Origin: Helianthus annuus
Taxonomy: Eukaryota; Streptophyta; Magnoliopsida; Asterales; Asteraceae
Length of the DNA: 64,000 nt
Assembly: GCF_002127325.2 (NCBI RefSeq)
Contig: NC_035436.2
Coordinates: forward strand, 81,961,716-82,025,715
Reading direction: 5' to 3'
Shown: piece after piece, positions 11,134-21,717 of the stretch
Position numbering within the stretch: the stretch's first letter is position 1
How the letters are laid out: each line of letters starts with the position of its first letter
Position numbers and translations under genes: made by a program
The notes under the pieces: model-generated
Databases searched by the model: none
Seen by the model: only the letters and a program-made list of their open reading frames with translations
What the model was told of the DNA's origin: nothing

Positions 11134-13203
11134 ATGGCACCCAGGAGAGCTGTGAATGCTCGCAATGATGATCAACTTCCTCCTCCCCCACTGCCAAGAA
11201 CTGCTGAAGAACTGAACGCCCTACTGGAAGAGAGAATCTCTGCTGCTATCGCCCAGTACGAGGCGAACCGTACCCAAGACAGTGGAGGGCCAAGCAATGC
11301 CAGGCGTAATGGACATGGAGATTCGTCAGGAGGAAACGCAGCTCAAGGTAACCTTAAAACAATTTGCTAAGCATGAAGAAATTTATGAACGGTCCTTGTT
11401 TCATTATTTCTTCGATTGCTCATAAGTGAATTGGTTGGGTTAATTACAGGCTGCACTTTCAAGCAGTTCCTCGACTGCAAACCAATGAACTACGATGGCA
11501 CTGGAGGAGCAGTAGCATTTGTGCGTTGGACGGAGAAGACTGAGGCCACTATCCGCATGAGCAAGTGTACCGCGGATCAGCAAGTCACATTCGCTACTGG
11601 ACTGTTTGTCGATGAAGCACTGACATGGTGGAATTTTCAAGTTCAAACGCTGGGTGATGAAGCCGCGTACGGCATGACTTGGGACGCACTGAAAGAGAAA
11701 ATGCGAGAGAAGTATTGCTCTCGCGCGGAACTCCAAAGGTTGGAGACAGAGTTCTGGCACTTGACGATGGTAGGTGCTGACATCACTGGGTATACTCGAA
11801 GGTTACATGATTTGTCCAGGGTGATTCCTTACATGGTGACCCCAGAATTTAAGCGCGTTGAATGCTACATTTGGGGTCTGGACCCGGAATTTCGCGGCAT
11901 GGTGACTTCAGCCAAACCCCAAACAATCACTGAGGCTGTAACTCTGGCTGTCAGCCTTACTGAAGACTGTGTTCGCATGGAGAAGCTATCTCTGAACCCG
12001 GCAGAAAACACCGTGACGCATGCTGAGTTGTCCGGTGACAAGAAAAGAAAGCCTTCAAACCTGAATCAAGCAACTCGAAACAACAAGGGTTCCAACAAGA
12101 AACGTGACACCAACCCCTCTAAGGAGGCAAATGCTGCAGCGAAAGGGTACCAAGGCACCATGCCTAAGTGCCAAAAATGTAAGTATCATCATGATGGAGC
12201 TTGTCGCATTCCAAGGTGTGACAAATGTGGTAGGTTGGGTCATCAAGCGGAAGACTGTTGGGGTAAGGGAAAGAATCGAAATGGAAACGGTGCTGGTAAC
12301 AAGAATGGTAACGGGAAGGGGCGGAACCAAGGATGCTTCCGTTGTGGAAGCAATGATCATTTCATGAAAGACTGCCCAAAGAAAGACAATGCTCAGGCTC
12401 GAGCATTTATGATTGGAGCAAAGGACGCACGCGAGGACCCTAACGTGGTCACCGGTACGTTTCTCATTAACAATCACTTTGCATCCATATTATTTGACAC
12501 CGGTGCCAATTATAGTTTCATGTTCGTGGAATTTAAACGTACGCTTGGGATAGAGTCTAGTAGATTGGATATTCCCTATTCCATAGAACTAGCCAATGGT
12601 AAACTTGTTGAATCGGGCGAAGTTGTTAGAGGTTGCACGCTAGAACTTGGTGAACGAAGATTTAGCATCGACCTCTTACCTGTTCAATTGGGTAGCTTCG
12701 ATGTGGTAGTCGGATTGGACTGGTTGTCCAAGAACAAAGCTGAAGTTATTTGTCATGAGAAAATCATTTGCATCCCTTTAGCGAATGAGGAAAATCTCAT
12801 CGTACATGGAGAAAAGCGAGACGCGCCTCTTCGAATCATCAGTTGCATTAAGGCACAAAAGTGCTTAAGGAAAGGATGTGTTGCCTTCCTAGCACACGTT
12901 GTAGATAAGAAGGCTGAGGAGCCGAAACTCGAAGATATTCCTGTGGTGAAGGAATTCCCGGATGTTTTTCCCGAAGACCTGCCAGGACTACCTCCGCAAC
13001 GACAAGTCGAATTCCGTATAGACTTGGTTCCAGGAGCCGCACCTGTAGCCAAGGTACCCTATCGACTTACACCATCCGAGATGCAAGAATTGTCTACACA
13101 ACTTCACGAGTTGTTGGATACACGATTCATAAGGCCAAACTTCTCGCCCTGGGGAGCTCCAGTATTGTTCGTGAAGAAGAAGGATGGAACTCTGCGAATG
13201 TGA
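11134..13203 (+). pseudogene. Element A gag, protease and start of reverse transcriptase
   Basis: Start chosen at the ATG of MAPRRAV, just after the acceptor-like CAG. Exon 1 (11134-11347) encodes a Pro-rich N-terminus. A phase-1 intron (11348-11449) is inferred. Exon 2 starts at CTFKQFLDCKP and encodes capsid (WTEKTEATI, ALTWWNFQVQ). A nucleocapsid region follows with three zinc-binding motifs: CQKCKYHHDGAC of the compact CX2CX3HX3C type, CDKCGRLGHQAEDC and CFRCGSNDHFMKDC. The aspartic protease has FDTGANYSF (Asp codon at 12495), and the RT N-terminus contains FVKKKDG. The frame stops at TGA 13201-13203, where relatives read Cys before IDYRELN. The rest of the polyprotein continues in the same frame downstream. 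Confidence 0.93.
11348..11449 (+). other. Element A candidate intron inside gag
   Basis: 102 nt, donor CAAG|GTAACC, acceptor AATTACAG|GC, AT-rich, with an in-frame TAA. Removing it joins Gln-Ala-rich exon 1 to CTFKQF in frame through a split Gly codon (phase 1). B has a 94-nt intron at the corresponding place, also phase 1 in a Gly codon. Not tested by RNA. Confidence 0.75.
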
Positions 13204-14766
13204 ATCGATTACAGAGAACTGAACAAACTCACTATCAAGAATCGGTACCCACTACCGAGGATTGATGACTTATTTGATCAGTTGCAAGGATCAAGCTACT
13301 ATTCCAAGATCGACCTTCGATCTGGATATCATCAGTTAAGGATACAAGAAGAAAGCGTACCAAAGACTGCATTCAGAACACGCTATGGACATTACGAGTT
13401 TCTTGTGATGCCATTCGGGCTGACGAATGCACCAGCAGTCTTTATGGATCTGATGAACCGCGTATGCAAACCATATCTTGATAAATTCGTGATTGTATTT
13501 ATCGACGATATCCTGATCTACTCTCGGACGAAAGAAGAGCATGAGCAACACCTCAGGACCATTCAAGAGCTACTGAAGAAAGAGAAACTATTCGCAAAGT
13601 TCTCAAAGTGCGAATTCTGGATTCGCGAAGTACAATTTCTTGGTCACGTAGTGAATGAGAAGGGCATTCATGTAGACCCGTCCAAGATTGAAGCCATTAA
13701 GAATTGGGAAGCTCCCAAAACCCCAACTAAGGTTCGCCAATTTTTGGGCTTAGCGGGCTACTATAGGAGATTCATCGAGAATTTCTCGAAAATAGCTCAG
13801 CCGCTAACTGCCCTTACGCAGAAAGATAAGAAGTATGACTGGGGTGTTAAACAAGAAGAAGCTTTTCAGCTACTCAAAAGCAAGCTATGCGATGCACCAA
13901 TATTGTCACTACCCGAAGGCACGGAAGACTTCGTGGTATACTGCGACGCTTCACGATAAGGACTAGGTTGCGTGCTCATGCAACGCCAAAAGGTCATCGC
14001 TTACGCTTCAAGGCAATTGAAGGTACACGAAAGAAACTATACCACTCACGGCCTGGACCTGGGCGCAGTGGTATTCGCCTTGAAAATATGGCGACACTAT
14101 CTATATGGTACTCGATGTACAATCTTCACAGATCACAAAAGCCTGCAACACATATTTGATCAGAAGGAATTGAATATGCGCCAGCGGCGATGGGTCGAGC
14201 TGCTAAATGATTACGACTGTGAGATTAAGTACCACCCAGGAAAGGCAAACGTTGTAGCGGACGCGTTGAGCCGAAAAGAAAGGGTTAAGACCCTAAGGGT
14301 TCGAGCATTGGAAATGACTATTCGAACGAACCTCACTTCGCGTATTCGTGACGCACAACAAGAAGCCCTAAAGGTGGAAAACCGCAAAGCTGAATACCTC
14401 CGGGGTGCATTGAAGCACATGGCGCCAAATGAAGAGGGAGCCTTATACTTTAAAAAGCGTATTTGGGTTCCGCTCTATGGTGGCCTACGAGAAGTCATCC
14501 TTGATGAAGCGCACAAGTCAAGATACTCGATCCATCCAGGATCGGACAAGATGTATCAAGACTTAAAAGAATACTATTGGTGGCCGAGACTCAAGAGCGA
14601 CGTTGCTGTTTATGTTGGTAAATGCCTAACCTGTGCTAAGGTTAAGGCTGAATATCAGAAACCGTCTGGCCTACTACAACAACCAGAGATTCCCATGTGG
14701 AAGTGGGAGCAAATCTCGATGGACTTCATAACAAAGTTACCAAGGACCCAAGAGGGCACGATATGA
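13204..14766 (+). pseudogene. Element A reverse transcriptase, RNase H and integrase N-terminus
   Basis: Continues the frame of the upstream segment. RT shows [23 protein letters not shown] and the catalytic FIDDIL (a YXDD variant usual in gypsy elements) near 13496. The RNase H start VVYCDAS is followed by a stop TAA at 13957-13959, where relatives read Gln (CAA to TAA). RNase H continues ([28 protein letters not shown]). Integrase begins with the HHCC zinc region ([18 protein letters not shown]) and the first core Asp (MDFITKLP). A one-base frameshift near 14750-14757 ends this frame at 14766 and moves the integrase into the next frame. Confidence 0.93.
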
Positions 14767-15244
14767 TATGGGTAATAGTTGATCGATTGACGAAGTCTGC
14801 GCATTTCCTACCAATCCGAGAGAAGGATAGCACTGGAAAGCTTGCTGAAATATACCTGAAAGAAATTGTGACGTGTCATGGAGTGCCTATTTCTATTATT
14901 TCAGACAGAGATGGACGCTTTGTCTCAAGGATCTGGCAATCATTTCAGGAAGCCTTTGGATCTCAATTAGATCTAAGCACGACATTTCATCCATAGACAG
15001 ACGGCCAGAGCGAACGGACTATACAAACATTGGAAGATATGCTTCGCGCATGTGTCATGGATCTAGGCGGCAGCTGGGATACTCACCTACCCTTGGTTGA
15101 GTTTTCCTACAATAACAGTTATCATACAAGCATAAAGGCCGCACCGTTCGAAGCTCTGTATGGCCGCAAGTGCCGATCGCCCCTATGTTGGGCAGACGCC
15201 GGTGACAAGCGTATGGTTGGTCCTGAACTAGTACAAGAGACAAC
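14757..15244 (+). pseudogene. Element A integrase core, shifted frame, cut by element B
   Basis: The frame resumes with [14 protein letters not shown], includes the second core Asp (ISDRDGRF), then stops at TAG 14994-14996 within the motif HPQTDG (CAG to TAG). The same frame continues with the catalytic Glu region (GQSERT), [12 protein letters not shown] and [15 protein letters not shown]. It is interrupted after the ACAAC at 15240-15244, where B starts. The missing part continues at 34003. Confidence 0.92.
15240..15244. repeat. Target site duplication of B, left copy
   Basis: ACAAC, identical to 33998-34002. Removing B and one copy restores the integrase reading frame across the junction, which confirms the insertion boundaries. 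Confidence 0.95.
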
Positions 15245-17474
15245 TGTCACACCCCCAAAATCCGCCTGCGGAGTATCACCGCTTGAGAGCGTGACTGACC
15301 AGGATCAAGCCACCAATCATATAGAACAATATATATAGTAAAAGTAATTGCCATTTAAGCCAAACCAAATCCATATGAAGGTGTTCCAAAACATAAGTAA
15401 GTCATCATTGTTTAGCGGAAGCGTATAATCAAAACCCAACATAATTAAGTACGAAATGTCATAAATGTTTAATAAGATAACCACGATCCAAGCCCACAAC
15501 GACCAGCTCCTCCATGTGCAAGCTCCATGTACCTAACGACCTGCAAGGCATGTAACAGAGGATCAACAACTAGTTGAGCGAGTTCACAGAAAGTAAATGC
15601 GTAATAGTAAGTTCGTTTGTAACATGTGGCTCTACTGGGCCGATAGTACGTTCTATAGGTGGGGGCTTCCCATGTTGTATAACCACTAGACTATTCGTAA
15701 CCATAAGTATCCTTCACAACCGAGGATAGTAGTAAGTATAAATACACGTAGGTTTTACGTGAGTATCCTTCACAACCGAGGATAGTAGTAAGTATAAATG
15801 CACGTAGGTTTTACGTGAGTATCCTTCACAACCGAGGATAGTAGTAAGTATAAGTCTACGTAGATTGTAAATATGAGTCCTGCACAACCGAGGACAGTAA
15901 ATAGCATAAGTACGTGTCCTGCACAACCGAGGACTATGGTCTGGTAGTCTAGTATTAGTGTCAGTAAAAATCTATTCAACCTTATTCCTTCAATCCCATT
16001 CCCAAGCCCTGGGAATCCCATGCCTTAGTAAGAGTGTGAACTCACCTTGATTTGCTCGGTATGCTAAGTAAGTGCTCACAGTTAATCAATCACGTCCTAA
16101 ATACGCACGTATGCACAATCAGTTTATATCCAAATTGTTCACGTATAGGCATAATCACAGAGGTACTAGCATGTATCCGTTATCACATAAGTCATGCACA
16201 TCCCTTAACAGCACCTTAACAGCGGTTAAATAACCCAGTTAATTCCAACAGTATTAAAATAAGTTTACTATGCAGGTTATCTAAATTGGCGAATCACAGG
16301 TTGGCGAAACACACTTTGGCAAAACATGTTTTGGCGAAACACCATTTGATTCGTCGTCGCCCCTTTGACGAGTCAATTACCCTTGGCGAAATTAAAAATC
16401 CAGATTCGTCAACCGGTGATTCGTCGGTGTACATTTTGTCTCGTCAAAATCATCACAGCAACAATATTACTTCTAAACATAATAATTCGGTTGGCACCTT
16501 ATAGTGGACCGCTAAAGTCAGCCAATGACCACCCTTGGGCCGCCCCTCCCACCAATCAACTTTATGGCCGCCCAAACACAAATCATTCAACCGACTTGAC
16601 CCTTTACCCCTTTCAATTTGCAATATAAAATCACATGCACCAGGTTTTTGATGTAAACAACATGTCAGGCCATTCATCTTTTTCATTGGACCTTTAATGC
16701 ACATATAATCTTTCTCATAGAACCTTTACTATCAACCTAAACTAAAGGTCAATGATTGCATATGTTGATGTCAGTTCTATCATTATCAATACACAACAAT
16801 TTACAATTTCAATGTAGCCGACATTCACTCACCAATTTCAATCATATTTATAAACTGACAAGGTACATACAACCATAATATAAAAGGATATGCTAGGCGA
16901 TGTTATTGGACCAAAAATTAAACGGTGGCCGACAACTTATCATAATCATCATCGCAGAAAATATGCAAGCATAGTGTTCACTTAACGATTTTAAACACAT
17001 AATCAAACAATAATTTACACTAACCACGAGGGACAAGGAAATGATTCCGATCGTTTCTTGGGGATTCACTAAGTCGCAAGGCTGCCGCTAGAGGGGAGGA
17101 ATCTAGGGTTTCAATATTTTGGTAACCGCTCCCTTAATCTAGTATATATTTCACGCAAGCAAGTTTGGGCCGTAATTGGGCTTTGGCGGCTTTGGCGAAT
17201 CAGGGCTCGGCGAAACACATATGTTTCGTCGAGTGGGTTAAATGGCGAATAAAAATTCTGTTTCGTCGGGCATCACGTGACTTAGTCTAAGCGTTTTATA
17301 ATAATTTTAATATTATTTTCTACAACAATGAGTAATCACATATATGCAAAATGACAATACACTTCATTAAAACACAACGCGTACAATTTCAAGTTCAACA
17401 AGTCAAACAACTAAACAGTCATAGTCAACGTGCAATAAATGTGAAAGTGAAAGTCGGAAACTCGAGTTGTCACA
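15245..17474 (-). repeat. Element B 3' LTR
   Basis: 2230 bp, plus-strand TGTCACACCCCC to CGAGTTGTCACA, matching 31769-33997. It contains three tandem 56-bp units at about 15706-15873 (AGTATCCTTCACAACCGAGG core), then two shorter relatives (GTCCTGCACAACCGAGGAC). Arrays of GGCGAA and its inverse TTCGTC/TTCGCC lie at 16285-16450 and 17185-17270. A conserved donor-like AAG|GTGAGTTCACAC is on the minus strand (GT at 16045-16044). Confidence 0.95.
15706..15873 (-). repeat. 56-bp tandem repeats in B LTR
   Basis: Three near-identical 56-bp units; the same array is in the other LTR at about 32229-32396. Units are contiguous without unique spacers, so this is a minisatellite and not a CRISPR. The ORFs here translate the repeat. 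Confidence 0.9.
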
Positions 17475-17614
17475 TTATCCCCAACTTGAAAGAAATTTCG
17501 TCCCGAAATTTAGCATGCAGTTACTGAGAAAGCTAGGTAAGTTGTATCGTTTACTGGTTTTCCTGGGGTGTCACATCATCCCCCCATTGATTTGGAATTT
17601 CGTCCCGAAATTCC
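17475..17614 (-). other. Element B duplicated hairpin / polypurine / TGTGACA module
   Basis: Reading the minus strand, a 9-bp stem GGAATTTCG/CGAAATTCC with loop GGA (17614-17594) is followed by a purine run and TGTGACACCCC (ending 17575-17569). About 100 nt later comes a second stem AAATTTCG/CGAAATTT (17511-17493), a purine run (GTTGGGGATAA) and the true LTR start TGTGACAACTC at 17474. The inner copy looks like a second polypurine tract with a vestigial LTR start. D has the same two-module layout. Confidence 0.75.
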
Positions 17615-20111
17615 GCAGTAGTAGCTTCAGACTCAGTAGTAGTTGCATTGGTTCCGAATAACTGGGGGTACTTTTCTTTCATTTGATCTTCGCGTTCCCA
17701 GGTGTACTCTGGGCCACGTCGGGAGTTCCAACGAACTCGAACAAGAGGGATTCTCTTGCTTTTGAGGACCTTAACATCCCGGTCCGTGATTTCAACTGGC
17801 TCCTCGACGAACTGCAACCGCTCGTCGATAGTGAGTTCCTTAAAAGGAACTATGAGGGTCTCATCTGACAGGCATTTCTTCAGATTCGACACGTGGAATA
17901 CGTTGTGAACTGCACCGAGTTCAGCTGGTAGGTTTAGGTTGTAGGCCACTTTGCCTATTTTCTCAATGATCTCGAACAGTCCGACATACCGCGGATTTAG
18001 TTTGCCCCGTTTGCCAAAAGAACCACACCCTTCCAAGGTGAGACTTTTAGTAAAACCCGGTCCCCGACCTGAAATTCCAAAGGCTTCCTACGCTTGTCCG
18101 CGTAGGCTTTCTGACGGTCGCGTGCTGCCGCCATGCATTGTCGTATCTATGCTATCTTTTCTGTGGCGTCCACTACAATCTCCGGACCCGTGATCTGACT
18201 ATCCCCCACCTCTGCCCAACAGAGAGGTGACCGGCATTTACGTCCGTACAATGCCTCGAATGGAGCGGCTTGTATGCTGGTGTGATAACTATTATTATAC
18301 GAAAACTCCACTAACGGGAGATGCTTTTCCCAGCCGTTGCCGAAATCGATAACACATGCCCGAAGCATGTCTTCAAGAGTCTGGATCGTTCGCTCCGACT
18401 GCCCATCCGTCTGAGGATGATACGCTGTGCTCATGTCTAACCGTGAGCCGAAAGATTTGTGCATCGCTTGCCATAGCTCTGACGTGAATCGTGCATCCCG
18501 ATCTGAAATGATGGAGGTGGGCACCCCGTGCCTCGAAACAACTTCTTTAAGATACACGTCTGCGAGGGTGGAGAACTTATCCGTTTCCTTAATGGCCAGG
18601 AAGTGTGCAGACTTAGTGAGTCGGTCCACAATCACCCATATAGTATCATTCCCACGCTGGGATCTGGGTAGGCCTGTAACAAAATCCATGGAAATTTCTT
18701 CCCATTTCCACTGTGGTATCCTGGGTTGTTGAAGTAGGCCCGCTGGTTTCTGATACTCCACTTTGACCTTTGCACATGTCAAACACTTGCCAACGTAAGT
18801 AGCGATGTAGGCTTTCATGCTAGGCCACCAATATGTTGTTTTGAGATCGTGGTACATCTTATCCGACCCTGGATGTACCGAGTAGCGGGACTTGTGAGCT
18901 TCGTCCATTACCAGCTCGCGTAAACCGCCAAAAAGTGGGACCCAAATACGCCCCGTTACATAGTAGGCGCCGTCTTCCTTTTGTTCCATTCGTTGCCTTG
19001 AGCCGCGTAAGGCTTCAGCTTTGACGTTTTCAGGCTTTAATGCTTCCATCTGAGCAGTTCGTATCTGTGCGGGAAGATCAGACTGAATAGTGAGCTGCAA
19101 AGCTCGTACACGCCTAGGTAGAGTTTCTTTCCGACTGAGAGCGTCAGCCACAACATTGGCCTTGCCTGGATGGTACTTGATGGCGCATTCATAATCATTT
19201 AGTAACTCGACCCATCATCGCTGACGCATATTCAATTCCTTCTGCTTGAAGATATGCTCGAGACTCCTGTGATCGGTGTAAATAGTGCACTTGGTACCGT
19301 ACAGGTAGTGTCACCATATCTTAAGCGCGAAAACAACAGCTCCCAGCTCTAAATCGTGCGTCGTGTAGTTCCGTTCATGAACCTTGAGTTGACGAGAGGC
19401 GTAGGAAATAACTTTATCCCGCTGCATCAATACACAACCAAGCCCCTGTATCGATGCGTCACAATAGACGACGAAATCATCCGTGCCCTCTGGCAATGAG
19501 AGAATAGGTGCGCTGCATAGTCTATCCTTCAGATACTGAAAAGCCATTTCTTGTGTATTACCCCAACAGTAGGTAACACCTTTCTGTGTCAACATTGTGA
19601 GCGGCTGTGCGATCTTCGAAAAGTCTTTGATGAATCGTCTGTAATACCCCGCCAAACCCAAGAATTGGCGTATTTCTGTTGGTGTACGCGGTGCAGGCCA
19701 GTTCCTGATCGAATCTACCTTGGATGGATCGACATGAATCCCATCCCTGTTCACCACATGGCCTAAGAAGTGGACTTCACGAAGCCAGAAGTCGCATTTA
19801 GAAAACTTTGCGTACAATTGCTCCTTTCGAAGAAGTTCCAAGATAAGGCGTAAGTGCTGCTCGTGTTCCTCCTGACTCTGGGAGCAGATCAGAATGTCGT
19901 CGATGAAGACAATGACGAACTTGTCAAGATAGGGTTTCCACACCCTGTTCATAAGATCCATGAAGACTGCAGGCGCGTTCGTAAGCCCGAATGGCATGAC
20001 AAGAAACTCGTAATGGCCGTAGCGAGTTCTGAATGCTGTCTTGGAGACGTCCTCATCCCGGACTCTCAACTGATTATAACCAGACCTTAGATCAATCTTG
20101 GAGTAGTAGCT
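17551..20111 (-). pseudogene. Element B RT (after C insertion), RNase H, integrase, chromodomain
   Basis: Read right to left. RT resumes at [15 protein letters not shown] directly after the C insertion, with [12 protein letters not shown] and FIDDIL. RNase H ([13 protein letters not shown]) is hit by TGA at 19311-19313 after LKIW and again at 19215-19217 after RQR; both are Arg CGA-type positions. Then ADALSRKE and integrase: [48 protein letters not shown] at 18147-18149 follows ATEKIA (Gln in relatives). A one-base frameshift near 18025-18036 lies in the SPWKG region, and a final frame 18036-17551 ends in the chromodomain ([16 protein letters not shown]). At least four lesions make it non-functional. 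Confidence 0.93.
20107..20111. repeat. Target site duplication of C, left copy
   Basis: TAGCT, identical to 29279-29283. It lies within the RT of B, between the codons for QGSS and YYSKID on the minus strand. Confidence 0.95.
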
Positions 20112-21588
20112 TGTAACAACTGTCACTAAAATCCATAATTAGGATGGTAATTAGCTATTAAGGAAACCCTAATTAAGAAACCCAAGTAATTCTGCACTAA
20201 CCCTAAAATTTCCAGAACAATCAGAATCAGGATCAGGGCCCCTAAAACTCAGGGGGGATAAACCCTAGCCAACGATTATCTTAATAACTATCTGTCAAAA
20301 TCGAATTTTAAGAAACTGTCGACTCATCCAGCCTATATGCACGAAGGGCTACCCTATGAAGTAGGGTGACCCCTCGCGTAGCGCGACGCCCATGGGGGTA
20401 CCCCTCGCGCTACGCGACGGGGGTCAAATTTCGTATATAAATAGGGGTGTCTGGGACTTGAATTTGAAAGTTGAAACGACGTAAAACGTCAAAATACACG
20501 CTGAGTTATCAGCTATATACTACACAAACACACACAGATCTCGAATCGCTGCCGCAATCAGGGTAATAACTCAATTGCTATTACGATTCATTCTCCGAGA
20601 TCAATATATCCAAAGAATGTCTAAGTGCCGCCCACTTTGGGTTATGCTTTGTCGTTTGTCGATAATTCGATAAATGAGTTGAAGCATTATACTTTGTCGT
20701 TTGTCGATAATTCGATAAATGAGTTGAAGTATTATACTTTGTCGTTTGTCATTTTGATAAACGAGTTGAAGTATTGCACTTTGTCATTTATTGTGAGAAT
20801 TTGATCTCGTAAGTTATCGTAACTGCTGTATTGATCACTAACCCTGTTTTGTGTGCATTATTGTTAAAATTAGGTTAACAGGGCTAAAATCCTATTCTAT
20901 CCGTAATAAATCTGCAATGTGAGTTATTCTCCTTTTATAAACTTTTCTCACAGTTTGTGAGTTGTTAACTGTTTTACAATACTCCAAATTATTTTCAGAA
21001 TTATAACTTACAGTGATTAAGTTTATGTAATCACCAAATTACAGCCGGTATGTGGGGTATTGTATACATTACTTGATAATCGTCACCATTGGGGCAGCCA
21101 TTGGGTGATATGACCATAATCACAGACACCATTGGACGTATGGGCCAATGGGTCGAGTGATAAAGTACTGTGGGTAGATTGGTTGATATCAGAAACATTG
21201 TAAAAGATCTTACCACTGTAAATTATAATAAATGTGTCATTTTCAGTAACTAGAATAATTCACTCAGTATTTCCCCGCTGACAAAATCTTTTTCAAACAT
21301 GTTTCAGGTGATCTGCTGTAATTCAGGAAAAATGCAGGGGAAGCATTTCAAGCTTAAGATAGTGGCTCAATATAAAATAAAGAATTATGTTTTATTAATA
21401 AAATCTTGTTATTGTAAATTATCGGGGTTTTATCCCGAATTATGAAATAAAAATAAATCGGGAAAAGTTTTAACTTAGCCGATCCTGTGAATAAATTTTC
21501 CGCTGCTGAACTCACAATAAATAAAGTACCGCAGGATTTCTATCTAGCGGCTCCTGAAGCGGGTAAAACCGGGTCGGGGGCCGTGACA
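20112..21588 (+). repeat. Element C 5' LTR
   Basis: TGTAACAACTGTCAC to GGGGCCGTGACA, 1477 bp. It contains a GC-rich palindromic block at 20371-20428 (CCTCGCGTAGCGCGAC, then CTCGCGCTACGCGACG), immediately upstream of the TATA box. Three imperfect tandem units with TTTGTCGTTTGTCGATAATT lie at about 20645-20790. Confidence 0.96.
20434..20564 (+). promoter_or_regulatory. Element C LTR TATA box and leader donor
   Basis: TATATAAATA at 20434-20443 is a near-perfect plant TATA box, directly after the GC-rich palindrome. About 120 nt downstream is CAGG|GTAATAA (GT at 20563-20564), a plausible leader splice donor. The identical arrangement is in the 3' LTR with TATA at about 28124. Confidence 0.65.
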
Positions 21589-21597
21589 GAAATAAGG

Positions 21598-21609
21598 TGG
21601 TATCAGAGC
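21598..21609 (+). other. Element C primer-binding site
   Basis: TGGTATCAGAGC, complementary to the 3' end of initiator tRNA-Met, 9 nt after the LTR end (an unusually wide gap compared with 3 nt in A). Confidence 0.95.
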
Positions 21610-21717
21610 CACTAAGTTAAGCTAATTAAGTATTTAAACGATACTTAATTTTTCCTGATTACTATTATTATGATTACGTGTTTATGTGCTTTTAACTGAT
21701 TATTTGTTAGTTACAGT

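Noticed and set aside
15706..15940. Regular 56-bp repeats as a CRISPR-like array (also 32229-32463)
   Set aside because: Units are contiguous without unique spacers, lie in both LTRs of a plant retrotransposon, and are a minisatellite.
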